This document shows, piece by piece, positions 45,911 through 55,159 of a stretch of 64,000 nt of DNA. The position numbers and the translations under genes are program-made. The notes under the pieces are model-generated. The model was not told the DNA's origin and ran no database searches. It saw only the letters and a program-made list of their open reading frames with translations. The stretch is taken from the NCBI GenBank assembly GCA_947500645.1, contig CANMSD010000004.1, positions 1 through 64,000 on the forward strand, read 5' to 3'. Positions within the stretch are counted from its first letter, which is position 1; every line of letters begins with the position of its first letter. Source of the stretch: an uncultured Erythrobacter sp. (GTDB taxonomy: Bacteria; Pseudomonadota; Alphaproteobacteria; Sphingomonadales; Sphingomonadaceae).

Positions 45911-47983
45911 ATGCGCAAGTTTCTAGCCCTTATCTGTGTCGCTCTTCTCGCGGCGTGTCAGGACACCGACTTCGGCGAACGACTGGTCAATGCGGACAGC
46001 GAAACGCAAAACTGGCTGACGCATGGGCGCACATACGACGAACAGCGTTTCAGCCCGCTCAATGGCATTTCCGACGCAAATGTCGGCGAGTTGAAACTGG
46101 CATGGTTCCACGATTTCGATACTCAGCGCGGGCAGGAGGCCACGCCGATCGTGATCGATGGAATGATGTACACGACCTCGGCCTGGTCAAAGGTGCAAGC
46201 CTTCGACGCAGCGAGTGGTGAATTGCTGTGGCAACACGATCCGGAAGTGCCTGGGGAGACCGCCGTCAACGCGTGTTGTGACGTCGTGAATCGCGGAGTC
46301 GCTGTGTGGAACGACAAGGTTTATGTCGCCAGCCTCGACGGCCGCCTGATCGCACTCAATGCACAGACTGGTGAGGAGGTCTGGTCGACGCTGACCGTTG
46401 ACCCGGACAAGGCCTACACGATCACCGGCGCGCCGCGTGTAATCAAGGGCAAGGTGCTGATCGGAAATGGCGGCGGCGAGTATGGCGTGCGCGGCTATTT
46501 CGGTGCTTATGATGCGGAGACCGGCGAAGAAGTCTGGCGTTTCTACACTGTACCTGGAGAGCCCGGAAAGAAGGATGGCGCGGCTTCCGACGAAATCCTT
46601 GAGAAACTGGCCGGGCCGACCTGGACCGGCGAACACTGGAAGCATGGCGGCGGGGGGACAGTGTGGGATTCAATGGCCTACGATCCAGAGCTGGACTTGC
46701 TCTATGTCGGTACGGGTAATGGCAGCCCATGGAACCCAGCTGTCCGCTCGCCCGAAGGCGGCGACAACCTGTTCCTCTCCTCGATCCTAGCGCTGCGCCC
46801 GGATACCGGTGAGTATGTTTGGCATTACCAGCAGGTGCCGGGCGACCAATGGGACTACACCGCAACGCAGCAAATGATCCTCGCTGAGCTTCCTATCGAA
46901 GGGGAGGAACGCAAGGTCATCATGCAGGCCCCGAAAAACGGGTTCTTCTATATTCTCGATCGCGAAACGGGCGAGCTGCTGTCGGCTGAACCGTTCGCGC
47001 CGGTCAACTGGGCCACCAAGGTCGACCTTGATACCGGGCGACCGGAGATCAATCCGGATGCGTTCTATCACAAGACAGGTAAGCCGTGGCTGGCCATGCC
47101 GGGCCCGCTGGGCGCGCATAGCTGGCACAGCATGTCGTATAGCCAGCAGACCGGTCTGGTTTACATCCCGGCGCAGGAGCTCGGCTTTCCTTACATCGCC
47201 GATACGAATTTCGAGCCGAAGAAGGTCGGGATCAATCTCGGCATCGACCTCGACGCCGCAAGCCTTCCGGAAGACGCGGAAGTCCTAAAGGCGATCAAGG
47301 CTGGCGTGAAAGGGCATCTGCTCGCATGGGATCCGGTTCAACAGAAGGAAGCATGGCGGTTCCAGCATGCAACTGCGGGCAATGGCGGGGTTCTGTCGAC
47401 TGCGGGCAATCTGGTTTTCCAGGGCGATGCAGAGGCAAACTTCAACGCCTTTAACGCAAGGACGGGCGAGAAGCTTTGGTCTTTCCCGGCGCAGACCAAC
47501 ATTATTGCTGCGCCGATCTCCTACGCGATCGATGGCAAGCAATATGTCACTATCGTCGTCGGCTGGGGCGGGATTTATCCGCTTCTGACAGGTGAAGCTG
47601 GACTCAATACGAAGATGCGCCCGCCAAAGGGACGCGTGCTGACCTTCGCATTGGATGGCGAAGCCACCCTACCCCCCGAACAAGAATTGCAGGCGATGAT
47701 TGTCGAGCCACCGGCGCAGTTCGGAACCGCAGCGATGATTGCACAAGGCAAGTCGATCTATCACCGCTCCTGCTCGGGCTGCCACGGCGACAGTGTCGTT
47801 TCGGGTGGCATCCTGCCAGACCTTCGTAACTCAGGCATGTTGGCGAGCAAGGATGCATGGAAATCGATCGTTCATGACGGCGCGCTCGCGACAAACGGCA
47901 TGGTTGGATTTGGCGACGACTACAGCCCCGAAGAACTCGACACCGTGCGTGCATATGCCATCGATCGTGCGAGTAAACGATAG
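45911..47983 (+). CDS. PQQ-dependent quinohaemoprotein alcohol dehydrogenase
   Basis: A 690-residue periplasmic alcohol dehydrogenase of type II. A lipoprotein-like signal (LLAAC) is followed by an eight-bladed PQQ propeller (about 30-580). The vicinal cysteine pair in NACCDVVNRG and the tryptophan-docking repeats such as GxExWR are typical. The C-terminal cytochrome c domain has the haem motif CSGCHG. ATG at 45911 has a GGGAGAG site. Electrons go to an electron-transfer protein such as azurin or cytochrome c. Substrate probably a short-chain or aromatic alcohol. Confidence 0.93.
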   Translation: MRKFLALICVALLAACQDTDFGERLVNADSETQNWLTHGRTYDEQRFSPLNGISDANVGELKLAWFHDFDTQRGQEATPIVIDGMMYTTSAWSKVQAFDAASGELLWQHDPEVPGETAVNACCDVVNRGVAVWNDKVYVASLDGRLIALNAQTGEEVWSTLTVDPDKAYTITGAPRVIKGKVLIGNGGGEYGVRGYFGAYDAETGEEVWRFYTVPGEPGKKDGAASDEILEKLAGPTWTGEHWKHGGGGTVWDSMAYDPELDLLYVGTGNGSPWNPAVRSPEGGDNLFLSSILALRPDTGEYVWHYQQVPGDQWDYTATQQMILAELPIEGEERKVIMQAPKNGFFYILDRETGELLSAEPFAPVNWATKVDLDTGRPEINPDAFYHKTGKPWLAMPGPLGAHSWHSMSYSQQTGLVYIPAQELGFPYIADTNFEPKKVGINLGIDLDAASLPEDAEVLKAIKAGVKGHLLAWDPVQQKEAWRFQHATAGNGGVLSTAGNLVFQGDAEANFNAFNARTGEKLWSFPAQTNIIAAPISYAIDGKQYVTIVVGWGGIYPLLTGEAGLNTKMRPPKGRVLTFALDGEATLPPEQELQAMIVEPPAQFGTAAMIAQGKSIYHRSCSGCHGDSVVSGGILPDLRNSGMLASKDAWKSIVHDGALATNGMVGFGDDYSPEELDTVRAYAIDRASKR

Positions 47984-48018
47984 GGTCGAGATAACACACC
48001 TGGGGAGGAAAGCTGCTC

Positions 48019-48363
48019 ATGAGCGGAAACGATCGGAGCGACAATTCGGCGAGCGCCCTCGCCCAGCTTGTAAGAGTTCGTGCACGCATGATCTGGAGCC
48101 TTTCCGCCTCCTTGTTCCTGTTGTTTTTGGGCAGCGTCTATCTGATGACGGTCGGCACGGACCTTGCCGAGACCCCAATAGGCACAGGCTCGGCGATCAA
48201 TGTCGGGATTGTTTATACGAGCGCGCTGACCATCATCTCCGCTTGCGTGACAGCGTTCTACGCCATTTGGGCAAACCGCACTCTCGACCCGCTTATCGCC
48301 TCGGCCAATGATGAACGAGCCGCCGACGCAAGTGTTGCAGCCGCTTCGGAAGCTGAAGAGTGA
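48019..48363 (+). CDS. DUF485-family small membrane protein, symporter partner
   Basis: A 114-residue protein with two membrane segments (about 25-45 and 60-83), an N-terminal VRVRARM stretch and a C-terminal acidic tail, in the style of YjcH/DUF485. Such proteins are encoded directly before ActP-type symporters, as here. The GTG of the next gene overlaps its stop (GTGA). Its exact role in transport is unknown. It could also be a different small partner of the SSS family, such as DUF4212. Confidence 0.72.
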   Translation: MSGNDRSDNSASALAQLVRVRARMIWSLSASLFLLFLGSVYLMTVGTDLAETPIGTGSAINVGIVYTSALTIISACVTAFYAIWANRTLDPLIASANDERAADASVAAASEAEE

Positions 48364-49997
48364 AATCGGCTTTGCGTCCCCTCGCCTTCCTGGCTTGTCA
48401 CCTATCGCTGACAAGCACTGCGTCAGCCAGTCAGGGTGCAGCATCACAGGCATCCAACCCGTTCGCAATTGCAATTTTTTTAGCTTTCGTGGTGACGACC
48501 ATGCTGGTCACACGCTGGGCGGCGAAGAAGACGACCAGCAAGGCCTCTTTTCTGGTTGCCGGTGGGGCCATCAAGCCTTGGCAAAACGGATTGGCGATTG
48601 CCGGTGACTTCATGTCAGCCGCGACCTTCCTTGGCATCACCGGGCTTATGTTCTTTGTCGGGTTCGACGCCTATATTCTGGCATTCGGTGTCTTGATCGG
48701 TTGGCCTATAATGCTGATGCTCATTGCGGAGCGCTTCCGCAATTTGGGACGTTTCACATTGGTCGACGTCATTAGCTATCGGCTGCGCATGCCAGCCGTG
48801 AGGTTGCTGATAGCATGCTCATCACTGGCTGTGATCCTGTTCTATCTGATCGGCCAGATGGTTGGCGCGGGCAAACTGATCGAGCTGCTGTTCGGCATAG
48901 ACTACGTCTATTCCGTAATCGCGGTGAGCAGCCTGATGATGATCTACGTGCTGTTCGGCGGAATGCTGGCCACCACGTGGATTCAAATGATCAAGGCGGT
49001 ACTTCTGATGGCCGGCGGGATTGCACTCGCCCTGCTTGTGTTTGCCGAATTCAATTTCAGTCTCAACGCCATCTTTGCAGAGGCGGCTGCCAAACATGGT
49101 AATGGCGATGCCGTGCTAAGCCCTGGCGGCTGGCTAAAGAGCGACATTCTAAGCGTCGGTACAGTGGCGCTTACGCTGTGCTTTGGAATAATGGGCCTAC
49201 CGCATGTCCTGATGCGTTTCTTCACAGTCAAAGATGCCGCAGACGCGCGCAATTCGGTCGCGATTGCAACGCTGATCATGGCGCTTTTCTACATCCTGAT
49301 CCTGTTCATTGGGTTCGGCGCAATCGCGCTGATCACGGGCGAAACCAGGTTTGAAGGTTCCGATGGAGAAATCGTCGGCGGCAGTAACATGATCGCGCTG
49401 CATCTGGCCGAACTTCTCGGAGGGAGCGCGCTTCTCGGCTTTATGTCGGCCGTCAGCTTCGCGACCATTCTCGCAGTTGTCGCAGGCCTCACGCTCGCCG
49501 GTGCTGCCGCAATCGCGCACGACATCATCGGTGTGATGTCCAAAGACGCCGAGATTTCGGACAAAGTTCAGTTGAACCGCTCGCGTTGGGCGACAGCAGT
49601 TATCGCGCTGGTGTCGCTCGGTTGCGGCATTCTGTTCGAGAACCAAAACATTGCCGTTGTCACGGCAATTGCGCTTGCACTGGCGGCGAGCGTCAACTTC
49701 CCGATCCTCCTCATGGCGCTATATTGGGGCGGTTTGACATCGCGAGGTGTTTTGATCGGTGGATGGATCACGCTGCTGACTTCTGTCATTTTGGTGATCC
49801 TGAGCGACAGCGTCTGGGTGCAATTGCTCGGCAATCCGACGGCGTTATTCCCGTATCCATATCCGACGATCTTCACCCTACCGCTCGGTTTCATCACGGT
49901 TTGGCTATTCTCCTCGATCGATACCAGCGCGGCCTCCAAGGAAGAGCGCGCCTTGTTCGAAAGCCAGTCGGTGATCGCCGAATTGGGGCAAGGCTAG
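48360..49997 (+). CDS. Sodium:solute symporter, ActP-like
   Basis: A 545-residue member of the SSS family with about thirteen membrane segments and an apparent N-terminal signal (STASASQG). The acetate-permease-like regions GDFMSAATFLGITGL and MSAVSFATILAVVAGLTLAG match the sodium-binding segments of the ActP branch. It would import a monocarboxylate; in this operon that may be the acid produced by the dehydrogenases, or indole-3-acetate. It overlaps the DUF485 gene by GTGA. Confidence 0.9.
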   Translation: MKSALRPLAFLACHLSLTSTASASQGAASQASNPFAIAIFLAFVVTTMLVTRWAAKKTTSKASFLVAGGAIKPWQNGLAIAGDFMSAATFLGITGLMFFVGFDAYILAFGVLIGWPIMLMLIAERFRNLGRFTLVDVISYRLRMPAVRLLIACSSLAVILFYLIGQMVGAGKLIELLFGIDYVYSVIAVSSLMMIYVLFGGMLATTWIQMIKAVLLMAGGIALALLVFAEFNFSLNAIFAEAAAKHGNGDAVLSPGGWLKSDILSVGTVALTLCFGIMGLPHVLMRFFTVKDAADARNSVAIATLIMALFYILILFIGFGAIALITGETRFEGSDGEIVGGSNMIALHLAELLGGSALLGFMSAVSFATILAVVAGLTLAGAAAIAHDIIGVMSKDAEISDKVQLNRSRWATAVIALVSLGCGILFENQNIAVVTAIALALAASVNFPILLMALYWGGLTSRGVLIGGWITLLTSVILVILSDSVWVQLLGNPTALFPYPYPTIFTLPLGFITVWLFSSIDTSAASKEERALFESQSVIAELGQG

Positions 49998-50039
49998 CGC
50001 GCATTATCCACAAAACGCAATTCGATCCGTATCGCGAAT

Positions 50040-50059
50040 TTACTTGAACAATCAATTAA
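50040..50059. promoter_or_regulatory. 20-bp operator of the iac regulon, site B
   Basis: TTACTTGA-ACAA-TCAATTAA: one base off the TTASTTGA-N4-TCAASTAA pattern in the right arm. It is centred about 29 bases before the araC-family gene's ATG, a position where a bound repressor would block transcription. Confidence 0.65.
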
Positions 50060-50078
50060 ATCGCGGTATCGATCTTTA

Positions 50079-51071
50079 ATGCGGTTGGATTTCAATCCTC
50101 AAGAGAATGCGTTTGAATCGCGAGACCTGACGCACTGTACCGAATTTCTCTCGACCCTGTTCGTTCCCCATAGCTTGCATAAAACCAGCCGAGAGCCGCT
50201 GATCACCAAAGTCGAACATGTCGCTCTGGACAAATGCACAGTGGTCATGTCGTCCTACGGGGCATCGGTTGATATCGAGCCGGCTGATATGCAAGGCGTT
50301 TATCAGGTCAAGATACCTGTGACAGGCGAGTTGAAGATCCAAACCGGGGCTATCAGTCTGGAATTGGGAGAGGATAAGGGCTGCTTCATCTCTCCGACCA
50401 AGAATATGCGCTATCAGCTGGGCAGCCACAGCGAATTTTTGACGATCAGCATGGAGCGGGAATATTTCCGTGACCGCATGGCAAACATCTTCGGCAGCGA
50501 GATGGCCGACGAAATGTCTTTCAACCCTATCCTGTCGTTGGACAATCCTGAGTGCCGCAGTTGGCTTGGGCTGGTTGCCTATATCTGGAATCAGGACAGG
50601 CTGATCGCGCGAGGTGATCCAACCACTGCGGCTCTGCTGAAACAGACGTACAGCAACCTCATTGTCGATCAGCTATTGCAGCTGTACAAGAATGACCGAT
50701 CGGCAACTGGCCGAGCGCAGCACTGCCCTATGCCAAAGACCTTGCGTTCCGCCGTCACCTACATCGATGCGAATTTTCAGAACAACATCACTCTGAAGGA
50801 CCTGGCCAGCTGGTCAAGCACATCAGGCCGATCCTTGCAGATGAAGTTCCAGTCGCATTTCGGGAAAAGCCCAAAAGCCTATCTGCGGGAAAAGCGCATT
50901 GAGGCTGCGCACAAACGCCTGATTTCGGCCACGCCTTCAGAAACCGTCACCGACATCGCATTCAGTTGCGGCATCACTCATCTGGGTCGCTTCGCTGGCC
51001 AGTATCGCGACAAATATGGCTGTTCCCCGAGTGAAGCCCTGCGGTTGGGTGGAAGGATGCAGAACCACTAA
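50079..51071 (+). CDS. AraC-family transcriptional regulator
   Basis: A 330-residue regulator with an N-terminal AraC-binding-like domain (about 30-200) and two C-terminal helix-turn-helices (about 230-325; IDANFQNNITLKDLASWSST and VTDIAFSCGITHLGRFAGQY). This type commonly controls ring-hydroxylating dioxygenase and alcohol dehydrogenase genes. Its own promoter carries operator site B. It ends convergently with the CoA-transferase beta gene, overlapping by three bases. Target sites are unknown. Confidence 0.9.
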   Translation: MRLDFNPQENAFESRDLTHCTEFLSTLFVPHSLHKTSREPLITKVEHVALDKCTVVMSSYGASVDIEPADMQGVYQVKIPVTGELKIQTGAISLELGEDKGCFISPTKNMRYQLGSHSEFLTISMEREYFRDRMANIFGSEMADEMSFNPILSLDNPECRSWLGLVAYIWNQDRLIARGDPTTAALLKQTYSNLIVDQLLQLYKNDRSATGRAQHCPMPKTLRSAVTYIDANFQNNITLKDLASWSSTSGRSLQMKFQSHFGKSPKAYLREKRIEAAHKRLISATPSETVTDIAFSCGITHLGRFAGQYRDKYGCSPSEALRLGGRMQNH

Positions 51072-51730
51072 GCACAAAGCGCAGCAAGGTTCTCCTCTAC
51101 AATGTACCGAGCGCTCGTCTTGCCCGCGACCTCATCGATCGAGACATCCGGTGCCAGCTCAATGAGTTGGAAGGCCTCGCCGGCTTGCGCGCGCGAAAAG
51201 ACACATAGATCAGTGATGATCATGTCAACGCATCCCATACCGGTCAGCGGCAGAGCGCACTGCGGAACAAACTTTGGCGCGCCGCTCTTGGCGACGTGAT
51301 CCATGACCACGATGATCCGCTTCACTCCCGCGACCAGGTCCATAGCTCCGCCCATCCCCTTCACCATTTTCCCAGGGATCGTCCAGTTGGCTATGTCACC
51401 ATTTTCGGCGACTTCCATTGCGCCGAGCACCGCCACATCGATATGTCCGCCGCGGATCATGGCAAAGCTGGCATCAGAACCGAAGAAGCTCGATTCCGGT
51501 AGCGCGCTCACGGTCTGCTTACCCGCGTTGATCAGATCGGAATCCACCTCGTCTTCGTAAGGAAACGGACCAATGCCGAGCATCCCGTTTTCCGACTGCA
51601 GCGTCACCTCCCGATCATCGGGAATGTAGTTCGCCACTAGTGTCGGAATGCCAATTCCGAGATTAACGTAATAGCCATCCTGCAATTCTCGCGCCGCGCG
51701 GCGAGCCATATCGTTTCGATCCCAAGCCAT
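51068..51730 (-). CDS. pcaJ: 3-oxoadipate CoA-transferase subunit B
   Basis: The beta subunit, 220 residues, of the transferase that converts 3-oxoadipate and succinyl-CoA to 3-oxoadipyl-CoA. The catalytic glutamate lies in LQSENGMLGIGP, and family motifs YVNLGIGIPT and GGAMDLVAG are present. It ends the iac operon 29 bases behind iacE. The alpha subunit gene is 8.3 kb away at 60027, beyond the whole iac block, whereas these subunits are usually adjacent. Both are still on the same strand. Confidence 0.92.
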   Translation of the reverse strand: MAWDRNDMARRAARELQDGYYVNLGIGIPTLVANYIPDDREVTLQSENGMLGIGPFPYEDEVDSDLINAGKQTVSALPESSFFGSDASFAMIRGGHIDVAVLGAMEVAENGDIANWTIPGKMVKGMGGAMDLVAGVKRIIVVMDHVAKSGAPKFVPQCALPLTGMGCVDMIITDLCVFSRAQAGEAFQLIELAPDVSIDEVAGKTSARYIVEENLAALCA

Positions 51731-51759
51731 CCGATCTTTCCATTCTTTCGCGCATCAAA

Positions 51760-52509
51760 TCAGCGTAGATATAGCCCGCCATTGATATCGTAGGTTGCGC
51801 CGGTCGCCGAAACCGCCTGAGAATCGGCCAGCAGGCAAGTGAGGCGGGCGATGTAATCCGGATCTCCCAGAGTCTGCACCGGGATCATCTGCATGACCTG
51901 TTCCAGTTTTTCGGGGGTGAGAATCTCGCGCACCGAATCCAAGTCCAGCGGCCCAGGCGAAATGGCGTTCACGGTAACACCACTCGCGGCCAATTCGCGG
52001 GCGAACACCTTGGTCAGTGTAATGATACCACCCTTTGCGGCGGCATAGTGTGCACCCGTTGCCGCCCCGCCATTCTGGCCTGCCAGCGATGCCATATTGA
52101 TGATCCGGCCATAACCCTGGTCTCGCATGTAGGCGCCCAGCACCTGACAGCCGAGAAAAGTTCCCTTCAGTCCGATCGCACTAACCGCATCGAATTCCTC
52201 GGCTGAGATTTCGAACAAAGGCGTCGTCCGCGTAAGCGCGGCATTATTGACCAGCACCCCTACACCGCCCCACTTGTCCGTCGCCAATTCCAGCGCCTGA
52301 CGAAAAGCATCCGCCTTCGTCACATCGAGCTGTACGGCCGCAGTTGATTCCTGAGGAAGCTCGGCCTGCAATGCCCTTAACCTATCCAAGTCGATATCGG
52401 TCAGGACAACCTGAAAGCCCTCCATCACCAGGCGCTTGGCGATAACCGATCCTAATCCGCCCGATGCGCCGGTGAGGATGGCCACGTTAGCGTGCTGTGG
52501 AACGCTCAT
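51760..52509 (-). CDS. iacE: Short-chain dehydrogenase, IacE-like
   Basis: A classical SDR of 249 residues: cofactor loop TGASGGLGSV (14-23), NNAA, catalytic serine in INMASLAGQN and YAAAK. In iac clusters the SDR IacE acts on an oxidised indole-3-acetate intermediate together with IacA and the dioxygenase. It starts inside the iacD stop codon (ATGA), so it is translationally coupled. The assignment rests on the SDR family plus the exact neighbour set. Confidence 0.85.
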   Translation of the reverse strand: MSVPQHANVAILTGASGGLGSVIAKRLVMEGFQVVLTDIDLDRLRALQAELPQESTAAVQLDVTKADAFRQALELATDKWGGVGVLVNNAALTRTTPLFEISAEEFDAVSAIGLKGTFLGCQVLGAYMRDQGYGRIINMASLAGQNGGAATGAHYAAAKGGIITLTKVFARELAASGVTVNAISPGPLDLDSVREILTPEKLEQVMQMIPVQTLGDPDYIARLTCLLADSQAVSATGATYDINGGLYLR

Positions 52510-52988
52510 AGCAGGAACGTCATTCCGGCCAGCGCGCCTTGCGAATTGATCAGGCGAACGATCTTCTCACGGATCCTGAAGGTATCGCCATCCTTCACGA
52601 GCACATAGGTGACGTTGGAAGGGTAGTTGCGCAGCTTTTCATACTTGAACTCGACCAGGTTCTGCGCGCAACGGATGGTGATGACATTCGGATCATCTGA
52701 TTTCAGCAAGCGAAAGCGCGAAACGGTGCGCATGATTTTCGCTGCATTCGTGGCCGACATCGATTGACCGCTGGTCAAACGCCGCACGCGCATGTCTCGC
52801 ATGGCAGCATCGTCATATGCGTAGTTCAGCGAGTTCTCGAAATCTGGCGCATCCTGATCGATCGGGATGACGTACTTGCCATCCTCTGTCCAAAGCTTCA
52901 GCCAGTCCTGAAATTCGCCATGATCGAGCATGTCGACTTCGGCCCAGATAAACTCGATTGCGTCCTGCATTGTGTTGTTCCCGCTCAT
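52506..52988 (-). CDS. iacD: Rieske dioxygenase small (beta) subunit, IacD-like
   Basis: A 160-residue NTF2-fold small subunit of an aromatic-ring-hydroxylating dioxygenase (family about 160-170). Conserved LLDHGEFQDWLKLWTEDG-like stretch near residues 20-40 (here MLDHGEFQDWLKLW) and R(V/L)NSQGALA at the end are typical. The ATG at 52988 overlaps the alpha subunit stop. It forms the hexameric enzyme with IacC and has a structural role. Confidence 0.88.
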   Translation of the reverse strand: MSGNNTMQDAIEFIWAEVDMLDHGEFQDWLKLWTEDGKYVIPIDQDAPDFENSLNYAYDDAAMRDMRVRRLTSGQSMSATNAAKIMRTVSRFRLLKSDDPNVITIRCAQNLVEFKYEKLRNYPSNVTYVLVKDGDTFRIREKIVRLINSQGALAGMTFLL

Positions 52989-54211
52989 GCCGACATCATC
53001 CGTTCCCACATTTGATAGGCAGCGCGCATTCCTGTCTCCGCCGTCACATCGCCGGGATTATCATCGGTTTTGTCTTCACCGCGATTGAGCATGATCCAGC
53101 TCTGGTCACCGGCATGCGACCCACGCTGCACGCGTTCCCATGCTTCGGCATCGTCCGGCGTGCCAAAGCCCATCGGCCCCTGAAAGTGCTCATGCAGGCG
53201 AAGGCGTGCCTGGTTCGCCTCGTCCGGACCGCCGTCCATACCGATCGCGATATGGCGAATCTCGGTTTGGTCCACCGCCAGTGGCCGCAGGACGCGGAAG
53301 AAAGCCATCGAACAGGCGAGATTGGGAAAGAGGTTCACATTGAAGCCAGCACCGGAAACTGCGCGGCAGATGCGCCGAATCTCGAGATCGGAATATCGTC
53401 CCTCCAGGCTCTTCGCCAAGTCCGCGAAACGCTCTGGAATGGGCTCGTCGAGATTCTCATCAAGGTCGACCAGGCTCGGGATCATCACCAGCACGCTGTG
53501 GCCGTTGCCGAGATCCTCAACGAAGCCACCATCGTTCATGAACGAGAACAACTCCTCGGTATCGCCATCAAGCGAAGTCAGGAAAGACTTGTGCACCACG
53601 GGGAAATGATAGGCGTCGGTCGTGTTTTCGAGCTGGATTTTCCAATTGCCCGGGAAAGTGAAACGGTGCTCGCCCATCGTCTTCACCGGGAAACCACCAC
53701 CCTGCTTCATGAACAGGTCGATCCAAGGTTTGGCGCGGCCAAGGAACTCATCGAGCGACGGCGCTTCTTCATTGAAGGTTGCGAAAATCAGGCCGTTATA
53801 GGACTCCACCCGGAGCTGGATCAGCCCATAGTCGCTCTTGTCGAAATCCTTATAGCCTTTCGGGAGGGGCATCCCGCGAAGCGCCCCGTCCTGCGAATAC
53901 GTCCACGCGTGATAAGGGCACAGAAAACCCGGCGCATTGCCTTTCTTCGCCTCGCATACCGTTGCGCCGCGATGCCGGCACTTGTTCAGCATCACGCGCA
54001 CGACACCCTTTTTGTCGCGGTTCACAATAACCGGCTTCAAACCGACATAGGTGGTGATGAAGTCGCCCGGATTTGGCAGCTCGCTCTCATGAGCGACCCA
54101 AATCCAGGTCTTCTCGAAGATTCGCTGCTGCTCTTCATCGAAGATCGCTTCGTCACGATAAAGAGATGTGTGGACCTGATCTGGCTTCACCAGCTCTGCA
54201 TAGTCACTCAT
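52985..54211 (-). CDS. iacC: Rieske dioxygenase large (alpha) subunit, IacC-like
   Basis: A 408-residue catalytic subunit. The Rieske centre ligands lie in CRHRGATVC and FLCPYHAWTY (Cys-x-His and Cys-x2-His). The mononuclear iron histidines lie in DAYHFPVVHKS, with the aspartate in the C-terminal domain (FNVNLFPNLACS region nearby). In the iac pathway IacC/IacD hydroxylates the oxindole-type intermediate on the way to catechol. Electrons would need a ferredoxin and reductase; the reductase at 43079 is the only candidate in view. Confidence 0.92.
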   Translation of the reverse strand: MSDYAELVKPDQVHTSLYRDEAIFDEEQQRIFEKTWIWVAHESELPNPGDFITTYVGLKPVIVNRDKKGVVRVMLNKCRHRGATVCEAKKGNAPGFLCPYHAWTYSQDGALRGMPLPKGYKDFDKSDYGLIQLRVESYNGLIFATFNEEAPSLDEFLGRAKPWIDLFMKQGGGFPVKTMGEHRFTFPGNWKIQLENTTDAYHFPVVHKSFLTSLDGDTEELFSFMNDGGFVEDLGNGHSVLVMIPSLVDLDENLDEPIPERFADLAKSLEGRYSDLEIRRICRAVSGAGFNVNLFPNLACSMAFFRVLRPLAVDQTEIRHIAIGMDGGPDEANQARLRLHEHFQGPMGFGTPDDAEAWERVQRGSHAGDQSWIMLNRGEDKTDDNPGDVTAETGMRAAYQMWERMMSA

Positions 54212-54233
54212 CGGTCTTCCTTTCAGATAGTGC

Positions 54234-54758
54234 TCAAATATTGTCCGGCGTGGGAACGTCTAGGTCGTCATTCCAGTCGCCAACCATCTTGCGGCCAAAG
54301 ATGTTGCTCGTGCGGAAATCCTGAATCAGCCAACGATCTTCCCGGCGCGCAAAGCGCACTTCCAAACGAGCGCTCATGAGAAAGCTCTCACCGTTTCGAA
54401 ATGTCGGCGTCTGAAGCATGAGCCAAGTCGCATCGGCATGGTCGCCATCGACCTGAATTACTTCCGATGTCAGGAAATGGGCGTTCATGGTGAAGTGCGG
54501 CGGATCGCAGTACCCTTTGAGGAACTCCGTTATCGCACCGCGTCCGACATGACCGCCAAAGGCCTTGTCATAGCGCGCTCCCTTACCGCCCCAGCTCGCA
54601 TCGTCGGTAAACAACGCGGCAAGCTCATCCATCGGAGAATCTGGCGACAGCGTGTCACATATCTCCATGTAGCGATTGATCGTCTTGCGGATTTCGCCCT
54701 CCGCTTCCAATCGCTCGATGCGCTTCGTCAGCGCTGCTATCGTCGCTTTGTCGCTCAT
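54234..54758 (-). CDS. iacI: SnoaL/NTF2-like protein, IacI-like
   Basis: A 174-residue NTF2-fold protein with an N-terminal coiled stretch (ALTKRIERLEAEGEIRK) and a SnoaL-like core (LFTDDASWGGKGARYDKAFG and onward). Proteins of this size and fold occur in iac clusters as IacI, needed in some strains but without a clear reaction. It lies 10 bases after iacB and 22 before iacC. It could be a small hydratase or a structural helper. Confidence 0.75.
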   Translation of the reverse strand: MSDKATIAALTKRIERLEAEGEIRKTINRYMEICDTLSPDSPMDELAALFTDDASWGGKGARYDKAFGGHVGRGAITEFLKGYCDPPHFTMNAHFLTSEVIQVDGDHADATWLMLQTPTFRNGESFLMSARLEVRFARREDRWLIQDFRTSNIFGRKMVGDWNDDLDVPTPDNI

Positions 54759-54768
54759 CGCGCTGCGG

Positions 54769-55125
54769 TTATTCCGGGATCACCAGTTCGCGGCCAATCC
54801 GAGCTTCGACGCGCATATACTTCCACAAACGGTATTCACCGATTTCGATCGTGCGGAACAGGTTGCACGCGGCCACGGCCGTGTCGCGGTCGGGCACATC
54901 GGCGAGGATGTAGAACGTCCAGGGCCAGCCGGTTGGCGACGTACCGACCATGGTTTCATCATCGTCCAGCGTACCGATTATATCGACGCCGGGCAGGTCG
55001 CTAATGCCTTTCAGCATCTTCTCAGTCGCCTTCCAAACGGTACCGATCTCGCTCGCCGGAAGGTCGAAGAAGTTCTGCAATACTGCACCACAGAACAACA
55101 CGCGCAATTTCTTCTTTTCAGACAT
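54769..55125 (-). CDS. iacB: IacB-like protein of unknown function
   Basis: A 118-residue protein lacking membrane segments or signal. The strand/helix pattern (FYILADVPDRDTAVAACN) suggests a dimeric alpha/beta barrel such as in YCII or EthD proteins. ATG at 55125 is preferred to GTG at 55131 because GAGGAG lies five bases before it. Small proteins here are called IacB in other iac clusters and are needed for growth on indole-3-acetate. Identity is by context. Confidence 0.72.
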   Translation of the reverse strand: MSEKKKLRVLFCGAVLQNFFDLPASEIGTVWKATEKMLKGISDLPGVDIIGTLDDDETMVGTSPTGWPWTFYILADVPDRDTAVAACNLFRTIEIGEYRLWKYMRVEARIGRELVIPE

Positions 55126-55159
55126 GTCCACTCCTCAAAACCTTGGATGCGCAACGGCC

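Noticed and set aside
50004..50012. DnaA box TTATCCACA as a sign of a replication origin
   Set aside because: A single copy with no repeats, AT-rich unwinding region or origin genes.
52958..54379. Long plus-strand open frame opposite iacC
   Set aside because: Runs antisense to a gene with complete Rieske motifs; a consequence of high-GC codon use.
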